Source: Caldinitratiruptor microaerophilus (GTDB lineage Bacteria; Bacillota; Sulfobacillia; Symbiobacteriales; ZC4RG38). From it: a stretch of DNA of 64,000 nt. The position numbers and the translations under genes were made by a program. Below the pieces are notes generated by a model. The model searched no databases. It saw only the letters and a program-made list of their open reading frames with translations, and was not told where the DNA came from. The stretch covers positions 1,550,001 to 1,614,000 of the forward strand of contig NZ_AP025628.1 of assembly GCF_025999835.1 (NCBI RefSeq), read 5' to 3'. Position 1 is the stretch's first letter. Each line of letters opens with the position of its first letter. Shown here one piece after another: positions 51,117-57,528 of the stretch.

Positions 51117-51881
51117 CTATACCTGCTTCAGGAACCTGCGGATGGGCCAGACGGCCAGGTAACGGCCGATGAACTGGCCAACCCAGTACCCGGCGATCGC
51201 CAGCGTAGCGCCGAAGGCGAAGGCGACGTACTGGGCCTCCTGCAGGAAGGTGCGCAGCGACCCGTGCTCGATGACGCGCAGGTATTCCGGGGTCTGCATT
51301 CGGAGATAAGCGATGCCCTGGACGTCCGCAAGAGTGACGACGTGCCCCATGAACTGCACGGGTTGCAGGAAGGGCGCCAGCGGAACATAGTTGCCCACCC
51401 ACAGGGCGAGGGTCCACACCATCCCGCCGATCAGGGAGGTGAGCACGAAGCTCCGGGTCTTCAGGAGGATCCAGTCCATCAGGATCCCGGCCAGGATGGT
51501 CGACTGCGGCCACACGAAGTTGAGCGGATAGGAAACGAGGACCTTCCACTGCAGCCACCGGCCGATCCACGAAGCGAGGAACAGGCACACGGACGTATAG
51601 GTGGCGCCCGTGGGGAACCGCCACGCCGCCCACTGGATGTACTGGAGCGCCGACGGAATGATGATCATGGCAAAGGGCGTGATGGTCATCCACCACTGCC
51701 GGTCCTTCCAGTCCGTCCACATGTCCCAGTCGCCCGCGAACAGGAGCTTCGTGATGTCCGCGGCGGCCGCCACCACGAACGCCGCGGTGACCCAGAAGAC
51801 GAGATCCCACTTGCGGTCGATGAACCGGTACTTCTTGTTCACGAGCTGCCGGAGCTCTTCCACCCGCGCGACCGTCGCCAC
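51117..51881 (-). CDS. pmoA: Copper membrane monooxygenase subunit A (PmoA/AmoA/HmoA-like)
   Basis: 254 residues, about seven membrane helices. The universal primer region GDWDMWTDWKDRQWWMTITP is present. Family stretches YPLNFVWPQSTILAGILMDWILL, ADVQGIAYLRMQTPEYLRVIEHGSLRTF and the IGR-containing end also align by eye with PmoA. GTG 51881 is chosen because GGAGGAGG lies 7 bases upstream and the size then equals known PmoA (about 247). The local pattern reminds me of Gram-positive hydrocarbon monooxygenases more than of ammonia monooxygenase, but a tree is needed. Confidence 0.95.
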   Translation of the reverse strand: MATVARVEELRQLVNKKYRFIDRKWDLVFWVTAAFVVAAAADITKLLFAGDWDMWTDWKDRQWWMTITPFAMIIIPSALQYIQWAAWRFPTGATYTSVCLFLASWIGRWLQWKVLVSYPLNFVWPQSTILAGILMDWILLKTRSFVLTSLIGGMVWTLALWVGNYVPLAPFLQPVQFMGHVVTLADVQGIAYLRMQTPEYLRVIEHGSLRTFLQEAQYVAFAFGATLAIAGYWVGQFIGRYLAVWPIRRFLKQV

Positions 51882-51920
51882 ACCGCTCCCTCCTCCACAT
51901 CCAAGACTCATCTTGATCGT

Positions 51921-51959
51921 GCGGCCCTGCCGGCGCCACGCGGACGGCGGCAGGGCCGC
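51921..51959 (-). promoter_or_regulatory. Stable hairpin between pmoC and pmoA
   Basis: Perfect 12-base arms GCGGCCCTGCCG (51921-51932) and CGGCAGGGCCGC (51948-51959) with a 15-base loop, 12 bases after the pmoC stop. There is no T-run, so it more likely protects or processes the pmoC message than terminates it; similar hairpins follow amoC in nitrifiers. Confidence 0.7.
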
Positions 51960-51971
51960 AACCACAGGGGG

Positions 51972-52775
51972 TCAGCTGGCCGCCCCCACCTCAGTGGGCA
52001 TCTCGATCTCCTTCTCGATCTGGTACAGACGGATGATCGTCTCGGCCCACAGGGCGAAGATGCCGCCCGCCAGCCACCCGTACGTCACGAACGGCCAGTG
52101 GAAGGGGGCCGCGAAGAACTCCTCCGCCCACCACAGGCTGTGGCCCCATTCGTTGAACGCCACCTGCAGCATCTCGGTGACCGAGGCGGCGATGAGGAAG
52201 GCGAAGGACCAGGGGAACCCCCTGGACGGGCCGTACACAGCTGGCAGACGCGTACGGCCGTAGAGGTAGGTGCCGATGCTGAACGTGATGCCGAGGGGGA
52301 ATGCCATGTAGAACATCACCACGTGCGGCGGCGTGATTGCCGTGTCACGGACCACGGTCTGGTGCCACGCACCGTCCTGGTTCGGGAAGAAGCTGGCCAT
52401 GAAGTAAAGGATGAGGCTCGTGATCCCCACGAGGCCCCAGAAGGTGGCGATCCGGCGCACCTCCTCCCGGGCGTCGACCTTCTCCGCGGCCAGCGCCCGG
52501 CCCGACTTGACGAGCCACCCCCACCAGAGGCCGGTGAACGCACCCACAGACAGGATCTCCGCGACGAACAGGCTACGCCAGTACAGGGTGAAGTCGTAGC
52601 TGGCGGAGTCGAGCCCGGCGGTCCAGAACCGGAGCACGTACAGCTCGAGCCCCAGGAAGAGCGCCAGCACGGCGGCGTAGCCCCACAGGAGGGTCCGCCA
52701 GCCACCGAGCCAGTCCGTCGGGCCGTATCGCTCGGAAACCACCCGCCGTTCCTTCACGGATGCCAGGGTTGCCAT
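51972..52775 (-). CDS. pmoC: Copper membrane monooxygenase subunit C (PmoC/AmoC/HmoC-like)
   Basis: 267 residues with about six membrane helices. The CuC/CuD ligand pattern is complete: D134, H138 and H151 (D-x3-H-x12-H, in PNQDGAWHQT and TPPHVVMFYMAFPLG) match D156, H160 and H173 of Methylococcus PmoC, and N208 and H212 (FNEWGHSLWWAEE) match N227 and H231. The segment FAAPFHWPFVTYGW is also conserved. A GGAGGAGGAGG site precedes ATG 52775. It is the first of the monooxygenase genes, 157 bases after the alcohol dehydrogenase gene. Confidence 0.95.
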   Translation of the reverse strand: MATLASVKERRVVSERYGPTDWLGGWRTLLWGYAAVLALFLGLELYVLRFWTAGLDSASYDFTLYWRSLFVAEILSVGAFTGLWWGWLVKSGRALAAEKVDAREEVRRIATFWGLVGITSLILYFMASFFPNQDGAWHQTVVRDTAITPPHVVMFYMAFPLGITFSIGTYLYGRTRLPAVYGPSRGFPWSFAFLIAASVTEMLQVAFNEWGHSLWWAEEFFAAPFHWPFVTYGWLAGGIFALWAETIIRLYQIEKEIEMPTEVGAAS

Positions 52776-52813
52776 CGTTCCTCCTCCTCCCGAAATACCG
52801 ATCTGTTCATCAA

Positions 52814-52842
52814 ACGATACGATCGCAGCCCGCCGTTGTCGG
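52814..52842 (-). promoter_or_regulatory. Weak candidate internal promoter before pmoC
   Basis: Minus strand CCGACA (52842-52837), 17-base spacer, TATCGT (52819-52814), about 40 bases upstream of pmoC. Match is 4/6 in each box, so this is tentative. A GG-N10-GC pair further upstream lacks the rest of a sigma-54 site. Confidence 0.3.
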
Positions 52843-52932
52843 TAGTCCGGACCTTCGCCTTTACGGGGTCCTCTGTCCCACCCCCTATGGTCGTGGCGCC
52901 GCGCCCCGGCCAGGCAGAATTCACGGCCTGCG

Positions 52933-53976
52933 TCACGGGACCAGGACCGCCCGTCCCTTGACGCGGCCGCCGTGGAGGTCGGCGATAGCCTGGTTCACCT
53001 GGTCCAGGCGGTAGTGCACCGTAGCAAGACGCACCCGGCCCTCACCCGCCAGGGTCATGAGCTCCACGAGGTCCGTGTAGGTGCCCACCAGGTTCCCGAC
53101 GATGTTCTTCTCGCTGAAGATCATGTCGATCGCGGGCACCCGGATCGTTCCCCCGTACCCGATCACGAAGTAGTAGCCCGCGTTCCTCGTCATGGCGAGC
53201 CCCTGTTCGATGGAGCCTCCCTCCCCCACGAAGTCCAGCACGGCCTGCGCGCCCCTTCCGCCGGTGAGGTCGAGAACCTCGCGGACGGCGTCGTCGCCGC
53301 CCTTGACCCGGTACTCCGCCCCGAGCTCCTGGGCAAGGCTCAGGGCCAGGTCGGAGCGGTCGACCACGATGATCCGGGCGGGCGACAGGGTCCGCAGCAC
53401 CTGGAAGGCGATGTGCCCCAGGCCGCCCATGCCGATGATCACCGCGTGGTCGCCCGGCTCGAGCACCCTCACCGCCTTCTTGGCCGCGTGGTAGGCCGTG
53501 AGGCCGGCGTCGGCGTGCGGGGCGACCTCCCTGGGCTCCACTCCGTCGGGCAGGCGGACGAGGTTGCGCTCCTTGACCAGCAGGTACTGGGCGAAGCCCC
53601 CGTCCCGGTTGATGCCGGGGAACACGCCGTTCTCGCAGTGCATGTCGTTGCCCCGGCGGCAGGCCGGGCAGACGCCGTCGGTGATGAGGGGGTGGACGAT
53701 CACCGGGTCGCCCCGCCGGAAGCGGCGCACCCCGCGCCCCACCTCCTCCACCCAGCCGGCGTTCTCGTGGCCGAGGATGTAGGGCAGGTCGACCTCGACC
53801 TTGCCCCGCCAGATGCCCTCGATGATGTGCAGGTCCGTGCGGCAGAGCCCGGCGCCACCGATGCGGATGATCACGTCGTCGGGCTCCTGGATCTCGGGGT
53901 CGGGCACCTCTTCCACCTTCAGGAACTCGGGCCCCCGGAACTCCGGATCGTATTCGTACAGCCTGGCGGCCTTCAC
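52933..53976 (-). CDS. Zinc-dependent alcohol dehydrogenase of the monooxygenase operon
   Basis: 347-residue medium-chain dehydrogenase. Catalytic-zinc region GGAGLCRTDLHIIEG and GHENAGWVEEVG; structural-zinc lobe CPACRRGNDMHC with the first of four usual Cys replaced by Asp; NAD loop VIIGMGGLGHIAFQVL followed by VVDRSD. It should oxidise the alcohol released by the monooxygenase. The start is 6 bases after the DUF59 gene. In actinobacterial soluble propane monooxygenase clusters a similar gene follows the same two accessory genes (from memory). Confidence 0.92.
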   Translation of the reverse strand: MKAARLYEYDPEFRGPEFLKVEEVPDPEIQEPDDVIIRIGGAGLCRTDLHIIEGIWRGKVEVDLPYILGHENAGWVEEVGRGVRRFRRGDPVIVHPLITDGVCPACRRGNDMHCENGVFPGINRDGGFAQYLLVKERNLVRLPDGVEPREVAPHADAGLTAYHAAKKAVRVLEPGDHAVIIGMGGLGHIAFQVLRTLSPARIIVVDRSDLALSLAQELGAEYRVKGGDDAVREVLDLTGGRGAQAVLDFVGEGGSIEQGLAMTRNAGYYFVIGYGGTIRVPAIDMIFSEKNIVGNLVGTYTDLVELMTLAGEGRVRLATVHYRLDQVNQAIADLHGGRVKGRAVLVP

Positions 53977-53982
53977 GCGGCA

Positions 53983-54699
53983 TCACCTCGGTTGGACAGT
54001 CTCGGGTTCGGCGGACCCGTATCGCGTCCGGAGCAGCCCCTGGCAGAACTGGGCGTTGAACTCCATGCTGATGCGGGTGCGCCGGGCCTCCCGGAGCACA
54101 TCCCGGAGCTGCGCGGGGTTCAGCAGTAGCCCGTTCTCCCGCGTGAAGGCCGGGGCGGTGGGGAGATCCTCCAGGCCCATCTCGCGGCAGATGCCAAGGT
54201 ACCGGTCCACCAGGTCGCCCGCTTCCGCGTCGCTTTCCGCGAGGCGGCGAAGGTCGGCTACGCACATCGCCACGATCTCGTCGTCGGACAGCCCCCGGCG
54301 GATGAGGAGGCGGACAAGGCGCTCCTGGCGGGCGAGGAAGGCCTTGAGGCGGAACAGCCAGCGCAGGTCCTCCAGGTTCCCGTCGGCGAGGCCCGAGAAG
54401 GCGGCGCCAAAAGGTCTGCCGGTCGCCACCCCGGCGTTCACCTCATCGGCTGCGAAGTGGTCCTCCAGCCGGACCTGCACCTCGGATACCCACGGCAGCT
54501 CCCGGACCCGGTCCCGGATATCTTCGGCCATGATGTAAGCGAAGTTCGGCGAGCACCAGTACGTGGGCAGGCGGAACCGGACACGCACCACGGGGCCGTC
54601 GACGTCCACCCCGCTGATGAACCCGAGGTCCGTGACAGGGCGGTCGAGCTCCGGGTCGTAAACCTGCTGGAGCCGGGCGTAGACCTCCTCCACTCGCAT
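53983..54699 (-). CDS. DUF59/MIP18-type metal-sulfur assembly protein
   Basis: 238 residues. An N-terminal DUF59 domain (EEVYARLQQVYDPELDRPVTDLGFI, LPTYWCSPNFAYIMAEDIRDRV) is joined to a helical C-terminal half. DUF59 proteins (SufT, PaaD, Cia2) help load metals or Fe-S clusters. In propane monooxygenase clusters the same fused type occurs, so it probably supports the monooxygenase or dehydrogenase. ATG 54699 has AGGGGGGAC upstream; the longer frame has no matching N-terminus. Confidence 0.85.
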   Translation of the reverse strand: MRVEEVYARLQQVYDPELDRPVTDLGFISGVDVDGPVVRVRFRLPTYWCSPNFAYIMAEDIRDRVRELPWVSEVQVRLEDHFAADEVNAGVATGRPFGAAFSGLADGNLEDLRWLFRLKAFLARQERLVRLLIRRGLSDDEIVAMCVADLRRLAESDAEAGDLVDRYLGICREMGLEDLPTAPAFTRENGLLLNPAQLRDVLREARRTRISMEFNAQFCQGLLRTRYGSAEPETVQPR

Positions 54700-54719
54700 C
54701 CGCGTCCCCCCTGGCGGCC

Positions 54720-55742
54720 TCACGCCATCATGGCGGCGACCGCGTCCCCCTGAAGCCGGGCCCTGTGAGCGGCGATGTCGATCCCGTAGAGTCGGGCGGC
54801 GTTCTCGCCCAGGATCTTCTTCTTCGCGGCGAGGGTCAGGTCGACCCCGGTCTCCTCCCTCAGGTCCTCCGGAAGCTCGAAGGCCATGAACTTCTCGATG
54901 ATCCACCGCGGCGTCCATATCGCGTAGTCGCTGCCGAAGAGGAGCCTGTCCTCGCCCACCCACCACAGTAGCTCGGCCATGACCTCCGCGAAGTACCGCG
55001 GCCGGGCGTGGACGAACGGCATCACGACAGCCAGCCCGCCGTAAACGTTCTTCTCCTGCGTCGCGATCCAGCAGAAGTCTTCGAGCCGCGGCAGACCGCA
55101 GTGGTCGACGATGAAGTTGAGGTCCGGAAAGGCGGTCGCCACCTCGTCCACATCGTGCACGTCGAAGGCGTCCTTGTTGAGCGGCCAGACCGTCGGGCCC
55201 TTGTGCACGTGGATGTTCGTGATGCCAAGCTGGCGGCACTTCTCGAGGTAGCGGATGGCCCAGGGGTCGGTGAGCCGCCAGCCCTTGGAGTCACCGCGCC
55301 ACTCCGCGGTGTAAAGCTTCACGCCCTTGATGTGGTAGCGCGAGGCCAGGAACTCCAGGTACTCCAGCCCCCGCTCCCCGTCCCGGGGGTCCCAGGCACC
55401 GTTGAGGATGAAGCGGTCCGGGTACATCTCCTTCAGGACTGCGTTCTGCTCGGTCGTGTTGAAGCCGCTGCGGAAGAACTCCTTGAGGTACGTCGGCTGG
55501 AAGATCCCGATGTCTACATAGCCCTCCACGAAGAGGTCGTGGACCATCTGCTGCGGTGTGTACTTGCGGAATTTCTCGATGGGCCAGATCGCTTCCCTCG
55601 GGCTGAGGTTGCGATGGTAATCGTAGAAGCAGTTGATCCACCCCGTGCCGTACTGGTTCGCCTGGTTCTCGGGCGAGCCGTCCCACAGATGCACGTGGGC
55701 GTCGATGACGAAGATCTCCCCGCCGTCTGGTGTGCGGAACAC
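54720..55742 (-). CDS. Amidohydrolase-2 family protein of the alkane monooxygenase accessory set
   Basis: 340-residue TIM-barrel hydrolase. FVIDAHVHLWDG (H-x-H), NCFYDYHRNLSPREAIWP, GIFQPTYLKEF, NIHVHKGPTVWPLNKDAFDVHDVDEVA, VDHCGLPRLEDFCWIATQEKNVYGGLAV and FGSDYAIWTPRWIIEKF. Nearly every block matches the metal-dependent hydrolase I remember from mim/prm propane monooxygenase clusters of actinobacteria, where it is thought to help assemble the oxygenase. GTG 55742 has GGGAGGT 7 bases before it; a longer frame to 55805 lacks such support. Confidence 0.9.
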   Translation of the reverse strand: MFRTPDGGEIFVIDAHVHLWDGSPENQANQYGTGWINCFYDYHRNLSPREAIWPIEKFRKYTPQQMVHDLFVEGYVDIGIFQPTYLKEFFRSGFNTTEQNAVLKEMYPDRFILNGAWDPRDGERGLEYLEFLASRYHIKGVKLYTAEWRGDSKGWRLTDPWAIRYLEKCRQLGITNIHVHKGPTVWPLNKDAFDVHDVDEVATAFPDLNFIVDHCGLPRLEDFCWIATQEKNVYGGLAVVMPFVHARPRYFAEVMAELLWWVGEDRLLFGSDYAIWTPRWIIEKFMAFELPEDLREETGVDLTLAAKKKILGENAARLYGIDIAAHRARLQGDAVAAMMA

Positions 55743-55813
55743 GTCAGGCACCTCCCAGCAGAGTAAGACAGGAACCCATGGTCGCCAGGCCGGAAACCGG
55801 GACACCGTCCCCG

Positions 55814-56374
55814 TCAGACCGGCACTCGTTCACCGCGCACCATGCGGACGAACTCGCGCAGGAGCGCGGGATGGTCCGGCCAGGCGCGGGCCGACACCAG
55901 GTTGCCGTCCACGACGGCCTCCTGGTCGACGAACGTACCGCCCGCCGCCTCGACGTCGGGCTTGAGGGCCCAATACGCCGCCATCTTCCTGCCCTTCACC
56001 ACCCCCGCGGCAACGAGTACCAGGGCGGCATGGCAGATCGCGCCGACGGGCTTCTGGTTCTCGAAGAAGTGGCGCACGATCTCCAGGGCACCGGGTTCGT
56101 TGCGGATCCACTCGGGTGCCCTGCCGCCCACCAGGTACAGGGCGTCGTAGTCTGCAGGCCTGACCTCTAAGAAGCCGAGATCGGCCTGCACCCGGTAGCC
56201 GGGCTTCTCCGTGTAGGTCTCCATGTCGGGTTCGAAGTCGTGCACCACCGTTTGCAAAACCTTCTTGCGCGGCGCCGCGACGTGAACCTCGAAGCCCTCC
56301 TCCCTGAGCCGCTGAAGCGGGTACATCGTCTCCAGGGCTTCGGCGCCGTCCCCGGCCATCAGCAGTACCTTCAC
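55814..56374 (-). CDS. DJ-1/PfpI family protein
   Basis: 186 residues. The nucleophile elbow VGAICHAALVLVAAGVVKG carries the catalytic Cys, with the usual upstream Glu likely in GDGAEALETMYPL. LYLVGGRAPEWIRNEPGALEIVRHFF is also typical. Members act as proteases, deglycases or glyoxalases; here protection from reactive aldehydes would make sense, but that is inferred. Its GTG start overlaps the iclR stop (GTGA), so the two are co-translated. Confidence 0.88.
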   Translation of the reverse strand: MKVLLMAGDGAEALETMYPLQRLREEGFEVHVAAPRKKVLQTVVHDFEPDMETYTEKPGYRVQADLGFLEVRPADYDALYLVGGRAPEWIRNEPGALEIVRHFFENQKPVGAICHAALVLVAAGVVKGRKMAAYWALKPDVEAAGGTFVDQEAVVDGNLVSARAWPDHPALLREFVRMVRGERVPV

Positions 56375-57168
56375 GCGACTTCACCTCCGGACGGTCCGAT
56401 GGTCTGGAAAACCACCTTGCGGAGAATCCCCGCAAGCCTTCGTCCCTCGACCTGAAACCGTCTTGGCGTCACCGCGATCCCCATCGCGCCAGCCACTGTC
56501 TCGCCGCCGTCCCGGGCCAGTACAGGCGCCGCCAGGCAGCAGATCCCCTCCTGATACTCCTCCCGGTCCACGGCCAGACCCGTCCGGCGGACCCGTGCCA
56601 GCTCGGCTCGGAGCCGCTCCGGGTCGGTAATGGTGCGCGGCGTGAAGCCCCTCAGGCCCAGGAGGCGTATGTAAGTGTGCAGGGCGGTGTCGGAGAGGTG
56701 CGCCAGCAGGATCTTGCCCACCGCGAGGGCGTGCGCCTCGCCGCGGATTTCACGGCCCATCCGCAGCCCAGGCTGACCTTGGTGCCCCTGCACCGCCTCG
56801 ACCAGCGCCGCCTGTCCGTCGTACACGACGAGGTAGGCCCGGCAGCCGGTGGCTCTGTTGAGGTCCCGCAAAGCGTCGCGGAGGACCGGCAACGGACAGG
56901 AGCCGGATGGCCTGACCGGGGACAGGAGGTCTTCCCGGAACGCGCTGACGTAGTGACGACCGTCTGCGGGGCTCCGGTAAGCGAATCCTTCCTGGCAGAG
57001 GCTGTTCAGGAGGTAATAGGCCGTGTGGGGGCTCTTGCCCAGATGCTGGGCCACCTCGGCAGGGGTGACGCCGGCGGGATGGTCCGCCAGGTAGGAGAGC
57101 ACCCTCAGCACCGCTCTCGCCGTGCTCAGGGCCCGCTGACGCCCCGGATCCGTCGGAACGCGGGGCAC
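56371..57168 (-). CDS. IclR family transcriptional regulator
   Basis: 265 residues with an N-terminal winged helix (TPAEVAQHLGKSPHTAYYLLNSLCQEGFAYR) and a C-terminal effector domain (GEAHALAVGKILLAHLSD, YQEGICCLAAPVLA). GTG 57168 is preferred: GGGAGGT lies 7 bases upstream, whereas GTG 57177 would sit inside that site. A perfect palindrome at 57207-57220 lies about 40 bases upstream and could be its operator. It is the first gene after the sigma-54 promoter, so it may add negative or ligand control to the operon. Confidence 0.88.
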   Translation of the reverse strand: MPRVPTDPGRQRALSTARAVLRVLSYLADHPAGVTPAEVAQHLGKSPHTAYYLLNSLCQEGFAYRSPADGRHYVSAFREDLLSPVRPSGSCPLPVLRDALRDLNRATGCRAYLVVYDGQAALVEAVQGHQGQPGLRMGREIRGEAHALAVGKILLAHLSDTALHTYIRLLGLRGFTPRTITDPERLRAELARVRRTGLAVDREEYQEGICCLAAPVLARDGGETVAGAMGIAVTPRRFQVEGRRLAGILRKVVFQTIGPSGGEVA

Positions 57169-57206
57169 GGTGTCCACCTCCCGAACCCCTCGGGATCGAG
57201 TTCAGT

Positions 57207-57220
57207 GTAGAAAATTCTAC
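57207..57220. promoter_or_regulatory. Palindromic operator GTAGAA-AA-TTCTAC
   Basis: Perfect 6-base arms around AA, in the leader between the sigma-54 promoter and the iclR start. AT-rich palindromes of this size are common IclR-family sites. A second, weaker repeat (TTGCA...TGCAA) lies at 57247-57261. Confidence 0.6.
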
Positions 57221-57372
57221 CCTATCTCTCAACAAAGCCACTTCCGTTGCAACATGTGCAAGGCATGCCGCCGAACCCGGCCCTTGTGCATCACCTCCCG
57301 CGCCGGCGTGCGCGGCGAGGCCGCCCACCGGCCGGCTGCCCGGATCACCCTCGTCGCCGCAAGCCTCCGGAG

Positions 57373-57390
57373 ATGCAAAGCCCGTGCCGG
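57373..57390 (-). promoter_or_regulatory. Sigma-54 (-24/-12) promoter of the alkane monooxygenase operon
   Basis: The minus strand reads CCGGCACGGGCTTTGCAT: GGCACG at -24 and TTTGCA at -12, with exactly 10 bases between GG and GC. Only the first T of TGGCACG differs from consensus. Expected start of transcription is near 57363, about 195 bases before iclR. Half of an 8-bp hairpin (57381-57402) overlaps the -24 box and could also end the activator transcript. Confidence 0.85.
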
Positions 57391-57438
57391 GAGGGGCACG
57401 GGTACACACGCGGTCGGCGGCTCGCGGATGCCCCTGTC

Positions 57439-57496
57439 GGTGTCGCGCCCTGCGACACCGGCCGCCAACAGGCCGCAGTGTCGCAAACGGCGACAC
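57439..57496. promoter_or_regulatory. Paired activator sites TGTCGC-N5-GCGACA
   Basis: Two inverted repeats with the same core and spacer: GGTGTCGC-N5-GCGACACC at 57439-57459 and GTGTCGC-N5-GCGACAC at 57478-57496. Their centres are 38 bases apart and about 86 and 124 bases upstream of the predicted start, the usual placement of enhancer sites. They end 32 bases from the stop of the sigma-54 activator gene. Confidence 0.85.
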
Positions 57497-57528
57497 GTAG
57501 CCGACGAAACCGCGTTCGTCGTGATAGT

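Noticed and set aside
49626-52775. Calling the operon an ammonia monooxygenase
   Set aside because: No hydroxylamine dehydrogenase or nitrite genes are nearby, while alcohol dehydrogenase, propane-type accessory genes and a C1 pathway are.
52880-52915. A GG-N10-GC pair upstream of pmoC as a sigma-54 promoter
   Set aside because: The -12 box reads CGGC rather than TTGC and the -24 box is poor; GC-rich sequence makes such pairs by chance.
57381-57402. CCCGTGCC/GGCACGGG hairpin as a terminator inside the operon
   Set aside because: It lies upstream of the predicted start of transcription and overlaps the -24 box; at most it would end the activator transcript.
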